In this document: one piece after another, positions 53,532 through 62,086 of the stretch
Numbering within the stretch: position 1 is the first letter of the stretch
Layout of the letters: each line of letters begins with the position of its first letter
From: Kitasatospora sp. MAA4
GTDB lineage: Bacteria > Actinomycetota > Actinomycetes > Streptomycetales > Streptomycetaceae
Length of the DNA stretch: 64,000 nucleotides
Reading direction: 5' to 3'
NCBI RefSeq assembly: GCF_029893355.1
Contig: NZ_JARZAI010000038.1
Location: 1 to 64,000 of the forward strand
Notes under the pieces: model-generated
Database searches by the model: none
What the model saw: only the letters and a program-made list of their open reading frames with translations
Told to the model about the DNA's origin: nothing
Made by a program: the position numbers and the translations under genes

Positions 53532-55166
53532 GTGATCAGGAAACGCATCTCAGGTCCCCCCACCGCCCTGCTCGCCGTCGCCGCCCTGGTCGCCGCCCTG
53601 GGACTGGCCGCCGGAGCCCCGCCGGTCCAGGCCGCCACCCGCGCCGACCTGCCCAGCGCGATCGTCTCGATGGGCGACAGCGCGATCTCCGGCGAAGGCG
53701 CCGGAACCGACACCAGCGACGGCTACTTCGCCGGCACCGACGGCCCGAAGAACTACTGCCACCGGCACCCGCAGTCCGAGATCTTCGACACCGGCCTCAC
53801 CGGCGTCACGCCCGTCGACCTGGCCTGCTCGGGTGCGCAGACCGGCGACCTGACCAGCGACCCCACCCTGGCGAAGATCACCGGTGGCGGCAGCGGCGAC
53901 TACGGCGAGCCCAAGCAGGACGTCCAACTCGCCCAGACCGCGGCCAAGTACAACGTCAAGATGGTCGTCGTCACGATCGGCGCCAACGACGACTTCGACT
54001 TCAGCGGCATCATGGAGAGCTGCCTCGGGCAGTACTTCCCGATCCCCAAGTCGCAGGGCTGCCGGGACACCATCGGCAGCGCGGCGATCACCCAGCGGGC
54101 GGCGGCCGTCATCCCGAAGGTCACCGCGGCGATCACCGACGTCCGCCAGACCATGCGCAACGCCGGGTACGCGGACGGCTCCTACCAGCTGGTCTACCAG
54201 TCGTACTTCACCCCGATCACCCCGGACATCCGCAGCAACGACTACGCGACCAAGATCAACCAGGGCTGCCCGGCCTACCCGGAGGACCTGGCCTGGGGCC
54301 ACAACTGGGTGGTCCCGACCTTCGACGACGCGCTGCGCCAGGCGGCCGAGAACGTCCCGGGCGTACGGTTCCTGGACCAGCGCCGGGTCAGCTACGGCCA
54401 CGAGGTCTGCGCCGAGTGGACCAGCTCGCCGTACGAGTACACCAACGGTGACGTCATCGACCTCTCCGAGAACACCCGCAACGGCTGCGACTTCTCGATC
54501 GGCATCCTCTCGCTCTGCGAGAACGAGATCCGGCAGTCATACCACCTGCGGGTGGCCGGCTACCAGGGTGAGGCGGCCTGCCTGGGCGCCTTCTACACCG
54601 GGGCCGCCCAGCAGGAGGCGTACTGCACGCTCAACCAGTCCGACGGCACCTCGCTGATGCCGCTGACCCCCGGTCAGCCCTTCAACGACGCCCCCGAGGA
54701 CGGCGCCTGGTACCAACTCACCAGCGCCGCCAACGGCAAGGCCCTCGACCTCTCGGGCGGCGGGACCTACGGTGACAGCACCAACGGCCGCACCGCGATC
54801 AGCTACCCCGTCACCGGCGGACTCAACCAGTCCTTCGTCCTGGAGGCCAAGCCCGGCGGCAGCTACGAGATGGACTTCAGCGGCAACCGCGCCATGTGCC
54901 TGGACGCCACCGGCGCCGCCACCGCCCCCGGAACCGTCCTCGAGCAGTGGAGCTGCAACGGCGGCGCCAACCAGCACTGGGTGATCGAGCCCGCCGGCAA
55001 CGGCCGGTACAAGCTCGCCGACTCGGCCGACACCACCGAGGTCGCCACCGTCAGCACCTCCGCCGACGCCCAGGGCAACCCGATCATCCAACTCGCCCCC
55101 GACACCGGCGCATCCACCCAACTCTGGCAGCTCACCAAGCTCGGCATCGTCTACCTGCACGGCTGA
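53532..55166 (+). CDS. Secreted GDSL/SGNH esterase with ricin-type lectin domain
   Basis: 544 residues, GTG 53532 with AGGAG. Signal peptide (1-34, cleavage VQAAT), an SGNH hydrolase domain (36-370) with the nucleophile in SMGDSAISGEG, IGANDDF (block III) and a His in RQSYHLRVAGYQ, many Cys for disulfides, then a beta-trefoil ricin domain (about 390-535) with QHW/QLW-type repeats (ANQHWVIE, TQLWQL). A secreted lipase or esterase that attaches to carbohydrate. Substrate unknown. Confidence 0.9.
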   Translation: MIRKRISGPPTALLAVAALVAALGLAAGAPPVQAATRADLPSAIVSMGDSAISGEGAGTDTSDGYFAGTDGPKNYCHRHPQSEIFDTGLTGVTPVDLACSGAQTGDLTSDPTLAKITGGGSGDYGEPKQDVQLAQTAAKYNVKMVVVTIGANDDFDFSGIMESCLGQYFPIPKSQGCRDTIGSAAITQRAAAVIPKVTAAITDVRQTMRNAGYADGSYQLVYQSYFTPITPDIRSNDYATKINQGCPAYPEDLAWGHNWVVPTFDDALRQAAENVPGVRFLDQRRVSYGHEVCAEWTSSPYEYTNGDVIDLSENTRNGCDFSIGILSLCENEIRQSYHLRVAGYQGEAACLGAFYTGAAQQEAYCTLNQSDGTSLMPLTPGQPFNDAPEDGAWYQLTSAANGKALDLSGGGTYGDSTNGRTAISYPVTGGLNQSFVLEAKPGGSYEMDFSGNRAMCLDATGAATAPGTVLEQWSCNGGANQHWVIEPAGNGRYKLADSADTTEVATVSTSADAQGNPIIQLAPDTGASTQLWQLTKLGIVYLHG

Positions 55167-55181
55167 CGATCCGACACCCAC

Positions 55182-55229
55182 GGCGGCGGGCGCGGAAAGT
55201 CGGTACCCCCGACTTCCCACGCCCGCCGC
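55182..55229. terminator. Bidirectional terminator
   Basis: GCGGAAAGTCGG pairs with CCGACTTCCC plus outer GGCGGGCG/CGCCCGCC, loop TACCC. It lies between the esterase gene and the converging VOC gene. Confidence 0.78.
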
Positions 55230-55241
55230 ACCGCCGCAAGG

Positions 55242-55979
55242 TCAGCGAGGGGTGAGCAGGCAGAACTCGTTGCCCTCCGGGTCGGCCAGCACCGTCCAGG
55301 AGATCGCGGACTGATCGATACCAGGGTCGGTGGCGCCCAGGGCGCGCAGTCGGGCTTCCTCCGCTGCCAGGTCGTCACCGGGGTAGGGCCGGACGTCCAG
55401 GTGGACCCGGTTCCACCCGCTCTTGGTGTCGGGGGTGCGGATGAACTCCAGGTAGGGGCCGACGCCTTGGGCGGAGCGCAGGGCCGCCTGGTCGTCCGTG
55501 GCCTCGTGCACCGTCCAGTCCGTCGCCTCGCCCCAGAACCGCGCCATCGCCCGCGGGTCGGTGCAGTCGACCACCACCGCGGCGACCGGCCCGGTGTCCC
55601 GGTAGATCGGGCGGGGTTCCAGGACGCAGAACTCGTTGCCCTCCGGGTCGGCCAGCACCGTCCAGGGAACGTCGCCCTGACCCACGTCGGCGAGCGTCGC
55701 ACCGAGCTCCCTCAGGCGCCCGACCAACTCCGCCTGATGGGCGGCCGAGGTGGTGGCCAGATCGAGGTGCACCCGGTTCTTCACCGTCTTGGGTTCCGGC
55801 CGCGCGACGAGGTCGATGCAGACGGCCGCAGGGTCGGGGTAGGCGAAGCCCACGGGTTCGAGGTTGGTCACGCCGGGCCCCTCGCTGTCGACACCCCAAC
55901 CGAGTGCCGCCGCCCAGAACCGGCCGAGCGCGGAGTCGTCCCGGGCCTTCATGTTGATCTGCACGAGTCTTGTTGCCAT
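55242..55979 (-). CDS. VOC-family protein with two glyoxalase-like domains
   Basis: 245 residues made of two similar halves, each with a metal-site pattern and the closing block TVLADPEGNEFC (near 107 and 229). RVHLDLAT and RVHLDVRP supply His/Asp. Typical of glyoxalase_6 proteins: could be bleomycin-resistance-like binding or dioxygenase. Function unknown. Confidence 0.9.
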   Translation of the reverse strand: MATRLVQINMKARDDSALGRFWAAALGWGVDSEGPGVTNLEPVGFAYPDPAAVCIDLVARPEPKTVKNRVHLDLATTSAAHQAELVGRLRELGATLADVGQGDVPWTVLADPEGNEFCVLEPRPIYRDTGPVAAVVVDCTDPRAMARFWGEATDWTVHEATDDQAALRSAQGVGPYLEFIRTPDTKSGWNRVHLDVRPYPGDDLAAEEARLRALGATDPGIDQSAISWTVLADPEGNEFCLLTPR

Positions 55980-56034
55980 ACCGCAGATCCTAGAAGCCGA
56001 CTGACTCTCCCTCAGAAGCCCGCGACCGCCCGGC

Positions 56035-56517
56035 TCACGGCCAGACCAGGCAGTACAGCTGGTGCCCCGCGTCGTGCAGCCGGTTCGCGAAGTCCTGCCA
56101 CTCGTGCAGCATCGAGTAGATGACGAACGCGTCGCGCGGGCCGCGGCGGTCGGGGACGGTGGACCAGATGAACGCGGCGGCGCCCAGTTCGGTCTCGTCG
56201 GCCTTGCGCAGGGGCTCCACGACGGTGTGCGGGAGCTGGACGACGGCGTAGTCGGGGTGCAGGACGACCAGTTCCAGGGGCGGGACCTGGTGCAGCGGGA
56301 CGCCCTGGATGCCGGTGAGGACCATCGCGCTCATGGTCTCGGGTTTGATCTTGGTGGAGAGGTGGCCGTTGGGTGAGCCGCTGGTCTCCATCAGGTCGCC
56401 CAGGCGTCCGAGCGAGCCGAGCTCGCCGGCGTCCAGGCCCAGACCACCGGGGCCGAGCGCGGTCGGGACTCTCGCGGCGGTGGCGCGGTCGGGTGCGCCG
56501 AAGTACTTGTAGGTCAC
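56035..56517 (-). CDS. Conserved hypothetical protein
   Basis: 160 residues from GTG 56517 (VTYKYFGAPD), a start I recall for Streptomyces homologues. Pieces: ETSGSPNGHLSTKIKPETMSAMVLTG, LVVLHPDYAVVQLPHTVVEPLRKADE and AGHQLYCLVWP. No signal peptide or known domain; upstream open frame is a shadow of hemL. Divergent from hemL. Confidence 0.62.
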   Translation of the reverse strand: MTYKYFGAPDRATAARVPTALGPGGLGLDAGELGSLGRLGDLMETSGSPNGHLSTKIKPETMSAMVLTGIQGVPLHQVPPLELVVLHPDYAVVQLPHTVVEPLRKADETELGAAAFIWSTVPDRRGPRDAFVIYSMLHEWQDFANRLHDAGHQLYCLVWP

Positions 56518-56844
56518 CCCCACCCGTCCTTCACCCCGCTTTCCCCTTCCTCTGGACCCGCCGGCCCGTGGGCCGGGATCCATATCCGCCGCCGTGGCCT
56601 CCTCGAAGCCGTCGTGCGCCTCGGACACTCTCGGACCATCCTCACCGGAATTCGCCGGAACCGACAGACCTTCGGGCCACCGGTGTCCCTCCGGAGGCCC
56701 CTGCACGGAGAACCGTGCTCTCCCCAGTGTGCGGGACGACGGGACAGCGGCCGCACACGGATCATCGTTCCAGATGATCGGCTCCGACATGCAGAGGTGA
56801 AGGACACGATTTGAGACCGGACCGGTTTGAGAGGATGTGGTCTC
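56518..56844. other. Divergent intergenic region upstream of hemL, 327 bp
   Basis: It holds both promoters. A weak match (TTGAGA-N16-GGATGT, 56812-56839) lies close to the hemL start and may be chance. No Rex operator, ORF or RNA gene seen. Confidence 0.35.
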
Positions 56845-58173
56845 GTGAGCTACCCGTATGAAGCACCTCAGTCCCAGTCGCTCTTCGACCGCGCCTCGAT
56901 CGTGACCCCCGGCGGGGTGAACTCCCCGGTGCGCGCCTTCCGTGCCGTGGGCGGCACCCCGCGCTTCATGGTGTCCGGCACCGGGCCCTACCTGACCGAC
57001 GCCGACGGCCGCGAGTACGTCGACCTGGTCTGCTCCTGGGGACCGATGATCCTCGGCCACGCCCACCCGGCCGTGATCGAGGCCGTCCAGCAGGCTGTGA
57101 CGCGCGGCACGTCCTTCGGCACGCCCGGGCAGGGCGAGGTCGAGCTGGCCGAGGAGATCGTCTCCCGGGTGGCTCCGGTGGAGCAGGTCCGGCTGGTCTC
57201 CTCCGGTACCGAGGCGACCATGTCGGCGATCCGGCTGGCCCGCGGCTTCACCGGCCGGGCCAAGATCGTCAAGTTCGCCGGCTGCTACCACGGCCATGTC
57301 GACGCGCTGCTGGCCGCGGCCGGTTCCGGCGTGGCGACCTTCGGCCTGCCCGACACGCCCGGCGTGACGGGAGCCCAGGCGGGCGACACCATCGTGCTGC
57401 CGTACAACGACCTGGCGGCGGTCGAGCAGGCCTTCGCGCGCCACGCCGGGGAGATCGCCTGTGTGATCACCGAGGCCTCGCCCGGCAACATGGGCGTGGT
57501 CCCGCCGGCCGCCGGCTTCAACGCGGGCCTGGCCCGGCTCTGCCGCGAGAACGGCGCGCTCTTCATCTCCGACGAGGTGATGACCGGCTTCCGCGTCTCC
57601 AGGGCCGGCTGGTACGGCCTGGAGGCCGCCCACGAGGGCTGGGCCCCCGACCTGCTCACCTTCGGCAAGGTGATGGGCGGCGGCTTCCCGGCGGCGGCCT
57701 TCGGCGGTCGCGCCGACGTGATGGCCTACCTGGCGCCGGCCGGCCCGGTCTACCAGGCGGGCACCCTGTCCGGGAACCCGATCGCCACCGCGGCCGGCCT
57801 CGCCCAGCTGCGCGGCTGCACCGACGAGGCGTACGCCACCGTCGACCGCGTCGCCGACACGATCTCCGGCCTGGTCGCCGACGCTCTGACGAAGGAGGGC
57901 GTGACCCACCGCCTGCAGAAGGCGGGCAACATGTTCTCGGTCTTCTTCACCGACGAGCAGGTCACGGACTACGACTCGGCGAAGCGTCAGGAGGCCTTCC
58001 GCTTCACGGGGTTCTTCCACAGCCTGCTCGCGGACGGCGTCTACCTGCCGCCCTCCGCCTTCGAGTCCTGGTTCGTCTCGGCGGCCCACGACGAGCGGGC
58101 GATCGAGAAGGTCGCCGCCGCCCTCCCCGCCGCAGCCCGCGCCGCGGCCCAGGCCCAGCCCACCCAGAACTGA
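56845..58173 (+). CDS. hemL: Glutamate-1-semialdehyde 2,1-aminomutase
   Basis: 442 residues from GTG 56845 (GAGAGG upstream). PLP-dependent fold with GGVNSPVRAF, SSGTEATMSAIRLARG, YHGHVDALL and the PLP Lys in TFGKVMGGGFPAAAFGG. It makes 5-aminolevulinate from the HemA product. Not in the rex-hem operon; followed 11 bases later by a histidine phosphatase gene. Confidence 0.98.
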   Translation: MSYPYEAPQSQSLFDRASIVTPGGVNSPVRAFRAVGGTPRFMVSGTGPYLTDADGREYVDLVCSWGPMILGHAHPAVIEAVQQAVTRGTSFGTPGQGEVELAEEIVSRVAPVEQVRLVSSGTEATMSAIRLARGFTGRAKIVKFAGCYHGHVDALLAAAGSGVATFGLPDTPGVTGAQAGDTIVLPYNDLAAVEQAFARHAGEIACVITEASPGNMGVVPPAAGFNAGLARLCRENGALFISDEVMTGFRVSRAGWYGLEAAHEGWAPDLLTFGKVMGGGFPAAAFGGRADVMAYLAPAGPVYQAGTLSGNPIATAAGLAQLRGCTDEAYATVDRVADTISGLVADALTKEGVTHRLQKAGNMFSVFFTDEQVTDYDSAKRQEAFRFTGFFHSLLADGVYLPPSAFESWFVSAAHDERAIEKVAAALPAAARAAAQAQPTQN

Positions 58174-58184
58174 GGACCGAACAG

Positions 58185-58868
58185 ATGAGCGCCAAAGAGA
58201 TCACCGTGGTGCACCTCATGCGGCACGGCGAGGTGCACAACCCCGAGGGCGTGCTCTACGGCCGGCTGCCGGACTACCACCTCTCCGAGCTCGGACGGCA
58301 GATGGCCGACCGGGTGGCCGAGCACCTGGCCGACCACGACATCACCCACGTGGTCGCCTCCCCGCTCGAGCGCGCGCAGGAGACCGCCGCGCCGATCGGC
58401 GCCTCGCACGGGCTGGCCGTGGCCAGCGACGACCGGCTGATCGAGGCGGAGAACGTCTTCCAGGGCAAGACCTTCGGCGTCGGCGACGGCTCGCTGCGCA
58501 ACCCGCGCTACTGGCCGCACCTGGTCAACCCGTTCCGGCCGTCCTGGGGCGAGCCGTACGTCGAGCAGGCGGTACGGATGATGGGCGCGCTGGCCGCCGC
58601 CCGGGACGCCGCCCGCGGGCACGAGGCGGTCTGCGTCAGCCACCAGCTGCCGATCTGGACGGCCCGTTCGTTCGCCGAGCACCGCCGGCTCTGGCACGAC
58701 CCGCGCAAGCGGCAGTGCTCGCTCGCCTCGCTGACCAGCTTCACCTACGAGGGGGACAAGCTGGTGTCGGTCGGCTACCGCGAGCCGGCCCGCGACCTGC
58801 TGCCGGCCCACCTGACCGGCAAGGGCTCCAAGGGCGACGTCCCGGTGGGCAAGAGCTTCGGAGCTTGA
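58185..58868 (+). CDS. Histidine phosphatase family protein
   Basis: 227 residues. Catalytic LMRHGEVHN, second His in CVSHQLPIW and Arg in SPLERAQETA: the phosphoglycerate-mutase-like superfamily. In Streptomyces it sits between hemL and resA as here. Substrate unknown. Ends before a hairpin. Confidence 0.94.
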   Translation: MSAKEITVVHLMRHGEVHNPEGVLYGRLPDYHLSELGRQMADRVAEHLADHDITHVVASPLERAQETAAPIGASHGLAVASDDRLIEAENVFQGKTFGVGDGSLRNPRYWPHLVNPFRPSWGEPYVEQAVRMMGALAAARDAARGHEAVCVSHQLPIWTARSFAEHRRLWHDPRKRQCSLASLTSFTYEGDKLVSVGYREPARDLLPAHLTGKGSKGDVPVGKSFGA

Positions 58869-58896
58869 TCCCGTCTTTACACCCGCAGCTCAGGGT

Positions 58897-58921
58897 GGGT
58901 CCGACCCGCAAGGGCGGACCC
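58897..58921 (+). terminator. Terminator between histidine phosphatase and resA
   Basis: GGGTCCG (58897-58903) pairs with CGGACCC (58915-58921), loop 11. It separates the hemL unit from the resA operon, which agrees with an independent resA promoter. Confidence 0.6.
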
Positions 58922-58944
58922 CCCTAAAGCCTCCCAAAGTCCCA

Positions 58945-58960
58945 TGCGAAACTTTTCACA
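58945..58960 (+). promoter_or_regulatory. Rex-type operator overlapping the resA start
   Basis: TGCGAA-ACTT-TTCACA, one mismatch from the Rex operator TGTGAA-N4-TTCACA. The last base is the A of the resA ATG (58960). No ribosome binding site is visible, so the mRNA may be leaderless with the operator over the promoter. Confidence 0.6.
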
Positions 58961-59592
58961 TGTCTGGTACGTCGCTCCCCCAGCCTTCGGTCGGGCGGAC
59001 CCCCTCCCGCCTCCGCCTCGCTGCGGCCCTGATCGCCTCGGCCGTCGCGCTCACGCTCGCCGGGTGCAGTTCGTCAGGCTCCGGCGGCGGTGACGCGCAG
59101 GCCGGATTCGTCACCGGCAACGGCGGTATCGACACCGCGCCGGTCGCCGACCGGCAGCCCGCGCCCGCCATCGCGGGCAAGACGCTGGAGGGGACCGCCG
59201 CCGCGCTCTCCGACTACCGCGGCAAGGTCGTCGTCCTGAACATCTGGGGCTCCTGGTGCTCGCCCTGCCGGGCCGAGGCCAAGGGCCTGGAGCAGGTCTA
59301 CGAGAAGTACAAGGGCCAGGGCGTGCAGTTCCTCGGGATCAACACCCGGGACACCAGCATCACCAACGCCAAGCAGTTCGAGGACGTCAACGGGATCAGC
59401 TACCCGAGCCTGTACGACCCGGACGGCACCCAGATCCTCAAGTTCCCCAAGGGCAGCCTGAACCCGCAGTCCATCCCGACCACGATCGTGATCGACCGCG
59501 AGGGCCGGCTCGCCGCCCGCGCGATGAAGGCGCTGCCCGCCGAGGACCTGGAGTCGATGCTCACGCCGATCCTGGCGGAGCAGCACTCGTGA
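58960..59592 (+). CDS. resA: ResA/TlpA-like thioredoxin lipoprotein
   Basis: 210 residues. Lipoprotein signal with LTLAGC (Cys36), then a TlpA-type thioredoxin fold with the redox pair NIWGSWCSPC (Cys101 and Cys104) and cis-Pro QSIPTT. It reduces apocytochrome c Cys on the outer membrane face. Starts at ATG without ribosome site. Overlaps ccdA. Confidence 0.94.
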   Translation: MSGTSLPQPSVGRTPSRLRLAAALIASAVALTLAGCSSSGSGGGDAQAGFVTGNGGIDTAPVADRQPAPAIAGKTLEGTAAALSDYRGKVVVLNIWGSWCSPCRAEAKGLEQVYEKYKGQGVQFLGINTRDTSITNAKQFEDVNGISYPSLYDPDGTQILKFPKGSLNPQSIPTTIVIDREGRLAARAMKALPAEDLESMLTPILAEQHS

Positions 59593-60368
59593 GTGCCGCA
59601 CTACTCGCGCTGGGGGAGACCAACGGCACCGTCCTGAACGGCCCGCTGCTGCTCGCGACGCCGATCGCGGTGGCGGCCGGCCTGGTCTCCTTCTTCTCCC
59701 CGTGCGTGCTGCCGCTGGTCCCCGGCTACCTCTCGTACGTTACCGGCTTCTCCGCCGCCGACCTGGCCGACGCCCAGGGCGCCCGGCGCGGGCGGATGCT
59801 GGCCGGCTCGCTGCTCTTCATCCTCGGCTTCGCCGCCGTCTTCGTCTCCTTCGGCGCGCTGTTCGGCGAGTTCGGCCTGACCCTGCGGGAGCACCAGACC
59901 GCCATCAACCGGGTGATGGGCGTGGTGACGATCCTGATGGGCCTGGCCTTCATGGGCCTGCTGCCCGGGTTCGGGATGCGCGAGATCCGCTCGCACCGCC
60001 GTCCGGTGGTCGGGCTGGTCGGAGCACCGCTGCTCGGCGTGGTCTTCGGACTCGGCTGGGCCCCGTGCATCGGCCCGACCCTCACGTCCGTGCTCACCCT
60101 GTCGGCCAGTCAGGCAGGAGCGGGGCGCGGCGCCTTTCTGACGGCGGTGTACTGCTTCGGTCTGGGCGTACCGTTCGTCGTGGCCGCGCTGACCTTCCGG
60201 CGTGCCCTGGGCGCGTTCAGCTGGGTCAAGCGCCACTACCAGTGGGTCATGCGCCTCGGCGGCGGCATGCTGGTCGTGGTCGGCCTGCTCCTCGTGACCG
60301 GTGCCTGGAACGAGCTGGTCAACCAGCTCCAGTACCTCGCACCCAACGACTCCCCGATCGGAATCTGA
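59589..60368 (+). CDS. ccdA: Cytochrome c biogenesis protein CcdA
   Basis: 259 residues from GTG 59589 (GTGA overlap with resA). Six membrane helices; SFFSPCVLPLVPGYLSYVTG and GLGWAPCIGPTLTSVL hold the two redox Cys. It passes electrons from cytosolic thioredoxin to ResA. Confidence 0.96.
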   Translation: MSAALLALGETNGTVLNGPLLLATPIAVAAGLVSFFSPCVLPLVPGYLSYVTGFSAADLADAQGARRGRMLAGSLLFILGFAAVFVSFGALFGEFGLTLREHQTAINRVMGVVTILMGLAFMGLLPGFGMREIRSHRRPVVGLVGAPLLGVVFGLGWAPCIGPTLTSVLTLSASQAGAGRGAFLTAVYCFGLGVPFVVAALTFRRALGAFSWVKRHYQWVMRLGGGMLVVVGLLLVTGAWNELVNQLQYLAPNDSPIGI

Positions 60369-60370
60369 CC

Positions 60371-62083
60371 GTGAGTGACACCGACCTCAAGCCCCCGGCG
60401 GACGAGGAGTCCGCCGAGCGGATGAGCAGCGCCCCGGTCGAGGCGGACGCTCCGTCCGGCATAGGGGTGATCGGCTGGATGCGCTGGATGTGGCGCCAGT
60501 TGACCTCGATGCGGGTCGCGCTGATCCTGCTCTTCCTGCTGTCGCTCGCGGCCATCCCCGGCTCGCTGATCCCGCAGAACAGCCAGAACGCCTTCAAGGT
60601 GCAGACCTGGCAGGCCGCGCACAAGACGATCGCGCCGATCTACCAGAAGCTCCAGCTGTTCGACGTCTACAGCTCGGTCTGGTTCTCGGCGATCTACATC
60701 CTGCTCTTCGTCTCGCTGGCCGGCTGCATCATCCCGCGGACCTGGCAGTTCGTCGGCGTCATCCGGGCAGAGCCGCCGGGCGCGCCGCGCAACCTGACCC
60801 GGATGCCGGTGTACGCCGCCTGGCACACCGATGCCGACCCCGAGACCGTCAACGCGGCCGCCCACCGGCTGCTGCGCAAGCGCCGGTTCCGCGCGCACCT
60901 GAGCACCGGGACGGACGGCGCGGTCGCCGCCGAGAAGGGCTACCTGCGCGAGGTCGGCAACCTGCTCTTCCACCTCTCGCTCTTCGCCCTGCTGGCCGGG
61001 TTCGCCTGGGCCAGCCTGGCCAGCGGCCAGGGCGGCAAGCTGGTGGTCGAGGGTGACGGCTTCGCCAACACGATGACCCAGCTGGACGACTTCACCGGCT
61101 CCGCGTTCTACGGGCCCGAGGACCTCGACCCGTTCGGCTTCAAGCTCGACAACTTCACCGCCAGCTACCAGACCACCGGCGACCAGATGGGCAACGCACG
61201 CGAGTTCATCGCGCACATCCGGTACTGGGAGGGCGACGACAGCAGCAAGCTGAAGGCCGGCGACATCCAGGTCAACCACCCGCTGGACATCGGCGGCAGC
61301 AAGGTGTTCCTGATCGGCCACGGGTACGCCCCGGTGATCACCGTGCGGGACGCCACCGGCAAGGTGGTCTACCACGACACCGTCCCGTTCCTGCCGCAGG
61401 ACAGCAACCTCACCTCGACCGGTGTGGTCAAGGTCGGCGACTACGGCGACAAGGACGGCAAGAAGGTCCAGCTCGGCTTCCAGGGCTTCTTCCTGCCGAC
61501 CGCGCCGGCCAACTTCGGCCCGACCACCGGCCCGATCTCGCTGTTCCCGGGCGACGCGTCCCCGCTGCTGGTGCTGACCGCCTACGAGGGCGACCTGGGC
61601 ACCGACGCCGGTCTGCCGCAGAACGTGTACCAGCTGGACCTCACCCACATGAGCCAGCTCCAGCAGGACGGCGGCCCGGCCAAGGCCAAGATGACGCCGG
61701 GCCAGGTCTGGCAGCTGCCGAACAACTACGGCACCATCTCGTTCGACTCCTACAAGCAGTGGGCGACCTTCAGCGTCTCGCACCGCCCGGGCAACTCCAT
61801 CGCCCTGACCGGCGCGGTGCTCGCCGTGCTCGGCCTGATCGGCTCGCTCTTCGTGCAGCGCCGCCGGATCTGGGTGCGCGCCGTGGTCGGCCCGGACGGC
61901 CGGACGCTGGTGGAGCTGGCGGGCCTGGCCCGCAGCGAGTCCGCGCGGATCGCCGAGGAGCTGGCCGAACTGGCCGTCGACCTCCAGGACGACGCCCCGG
62001 CCCTGGACGAGCCCGACACGCCCGAGGTGTCTGACGCCTCACCAACCCCCACCCGCCCTGCCGACTCGGAATCCAAGGAGTAG
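60371..62083 (+). CDS. resB: Cytochrome c biogenesis protein ResB (Ccs1)
   Basis: 570 residues from GTG 60371, two bases after ccdA. Membrane helices near 50, 105, 205 and 480 surround a large outer domain. SLAGCIIPRTWQ and EVGNLLFHLSLFALLAGF (heme-ligand His) are conserved. Forms the heme-handling synthase with CcsA. Confidence 0.95.
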   Translation: MSDTDLKPPADEESAERMSSAPVEADAPSGIGVIGWMRWMWRQLTSMRVALILLFLLSLAAIPGSLIPQNSQNAFKVQTWQAAHKTIAPIYQKLQLFDVYSSVWFSAIYILLFVSLAGCIIPRTWQFVGVIRAEPPGAPRNLTRMPVYAAWHTDADPETVNAAAHRLLRKRRFRAHLSTGTDGAVAAEKGYLREVGNLLFHLSLFALLAGFAWASLASGQGGKLVVEGDGFANTMTQLDDFTGSAFYGPEDLDPFGFKLDNFTASYQTTGDQMGNAREFIAHIRYWEGDDSSKLKAGDIQVNHPLDIGGSKVFLIGHGYAPVITVRDATGKVVYHDTVPFLPQDSNLTSTGVVKVGDYGDKDGKKVQLGFQGFFLPTAPANFGPTTGPISLFPGDASPLLVLTAYEGDLGTDAGLPQNVYQLDLTHMSQLQQDGGPAKAKMTPGQVWQLPNNYGTISFDSYKQWATFSVSHRPGNSIALTGAVLAVLGLIGSLFVQRRRIWVRAVVGPDGRTLVELAGLARSESARIAEELAELAVDLQDDAPALDEPDTPEVSDASPTPTRPADSESKE

Positions 62084-62086
62084 ACG

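Noticed and set aside
56035..58089. 684-residue minus-strand frame running from opposite hemL into the 160-residue gene
   Set aside because: Only the last 160 codons look like protein; the rest is a shadow of hemL, so the start was set at 56517.
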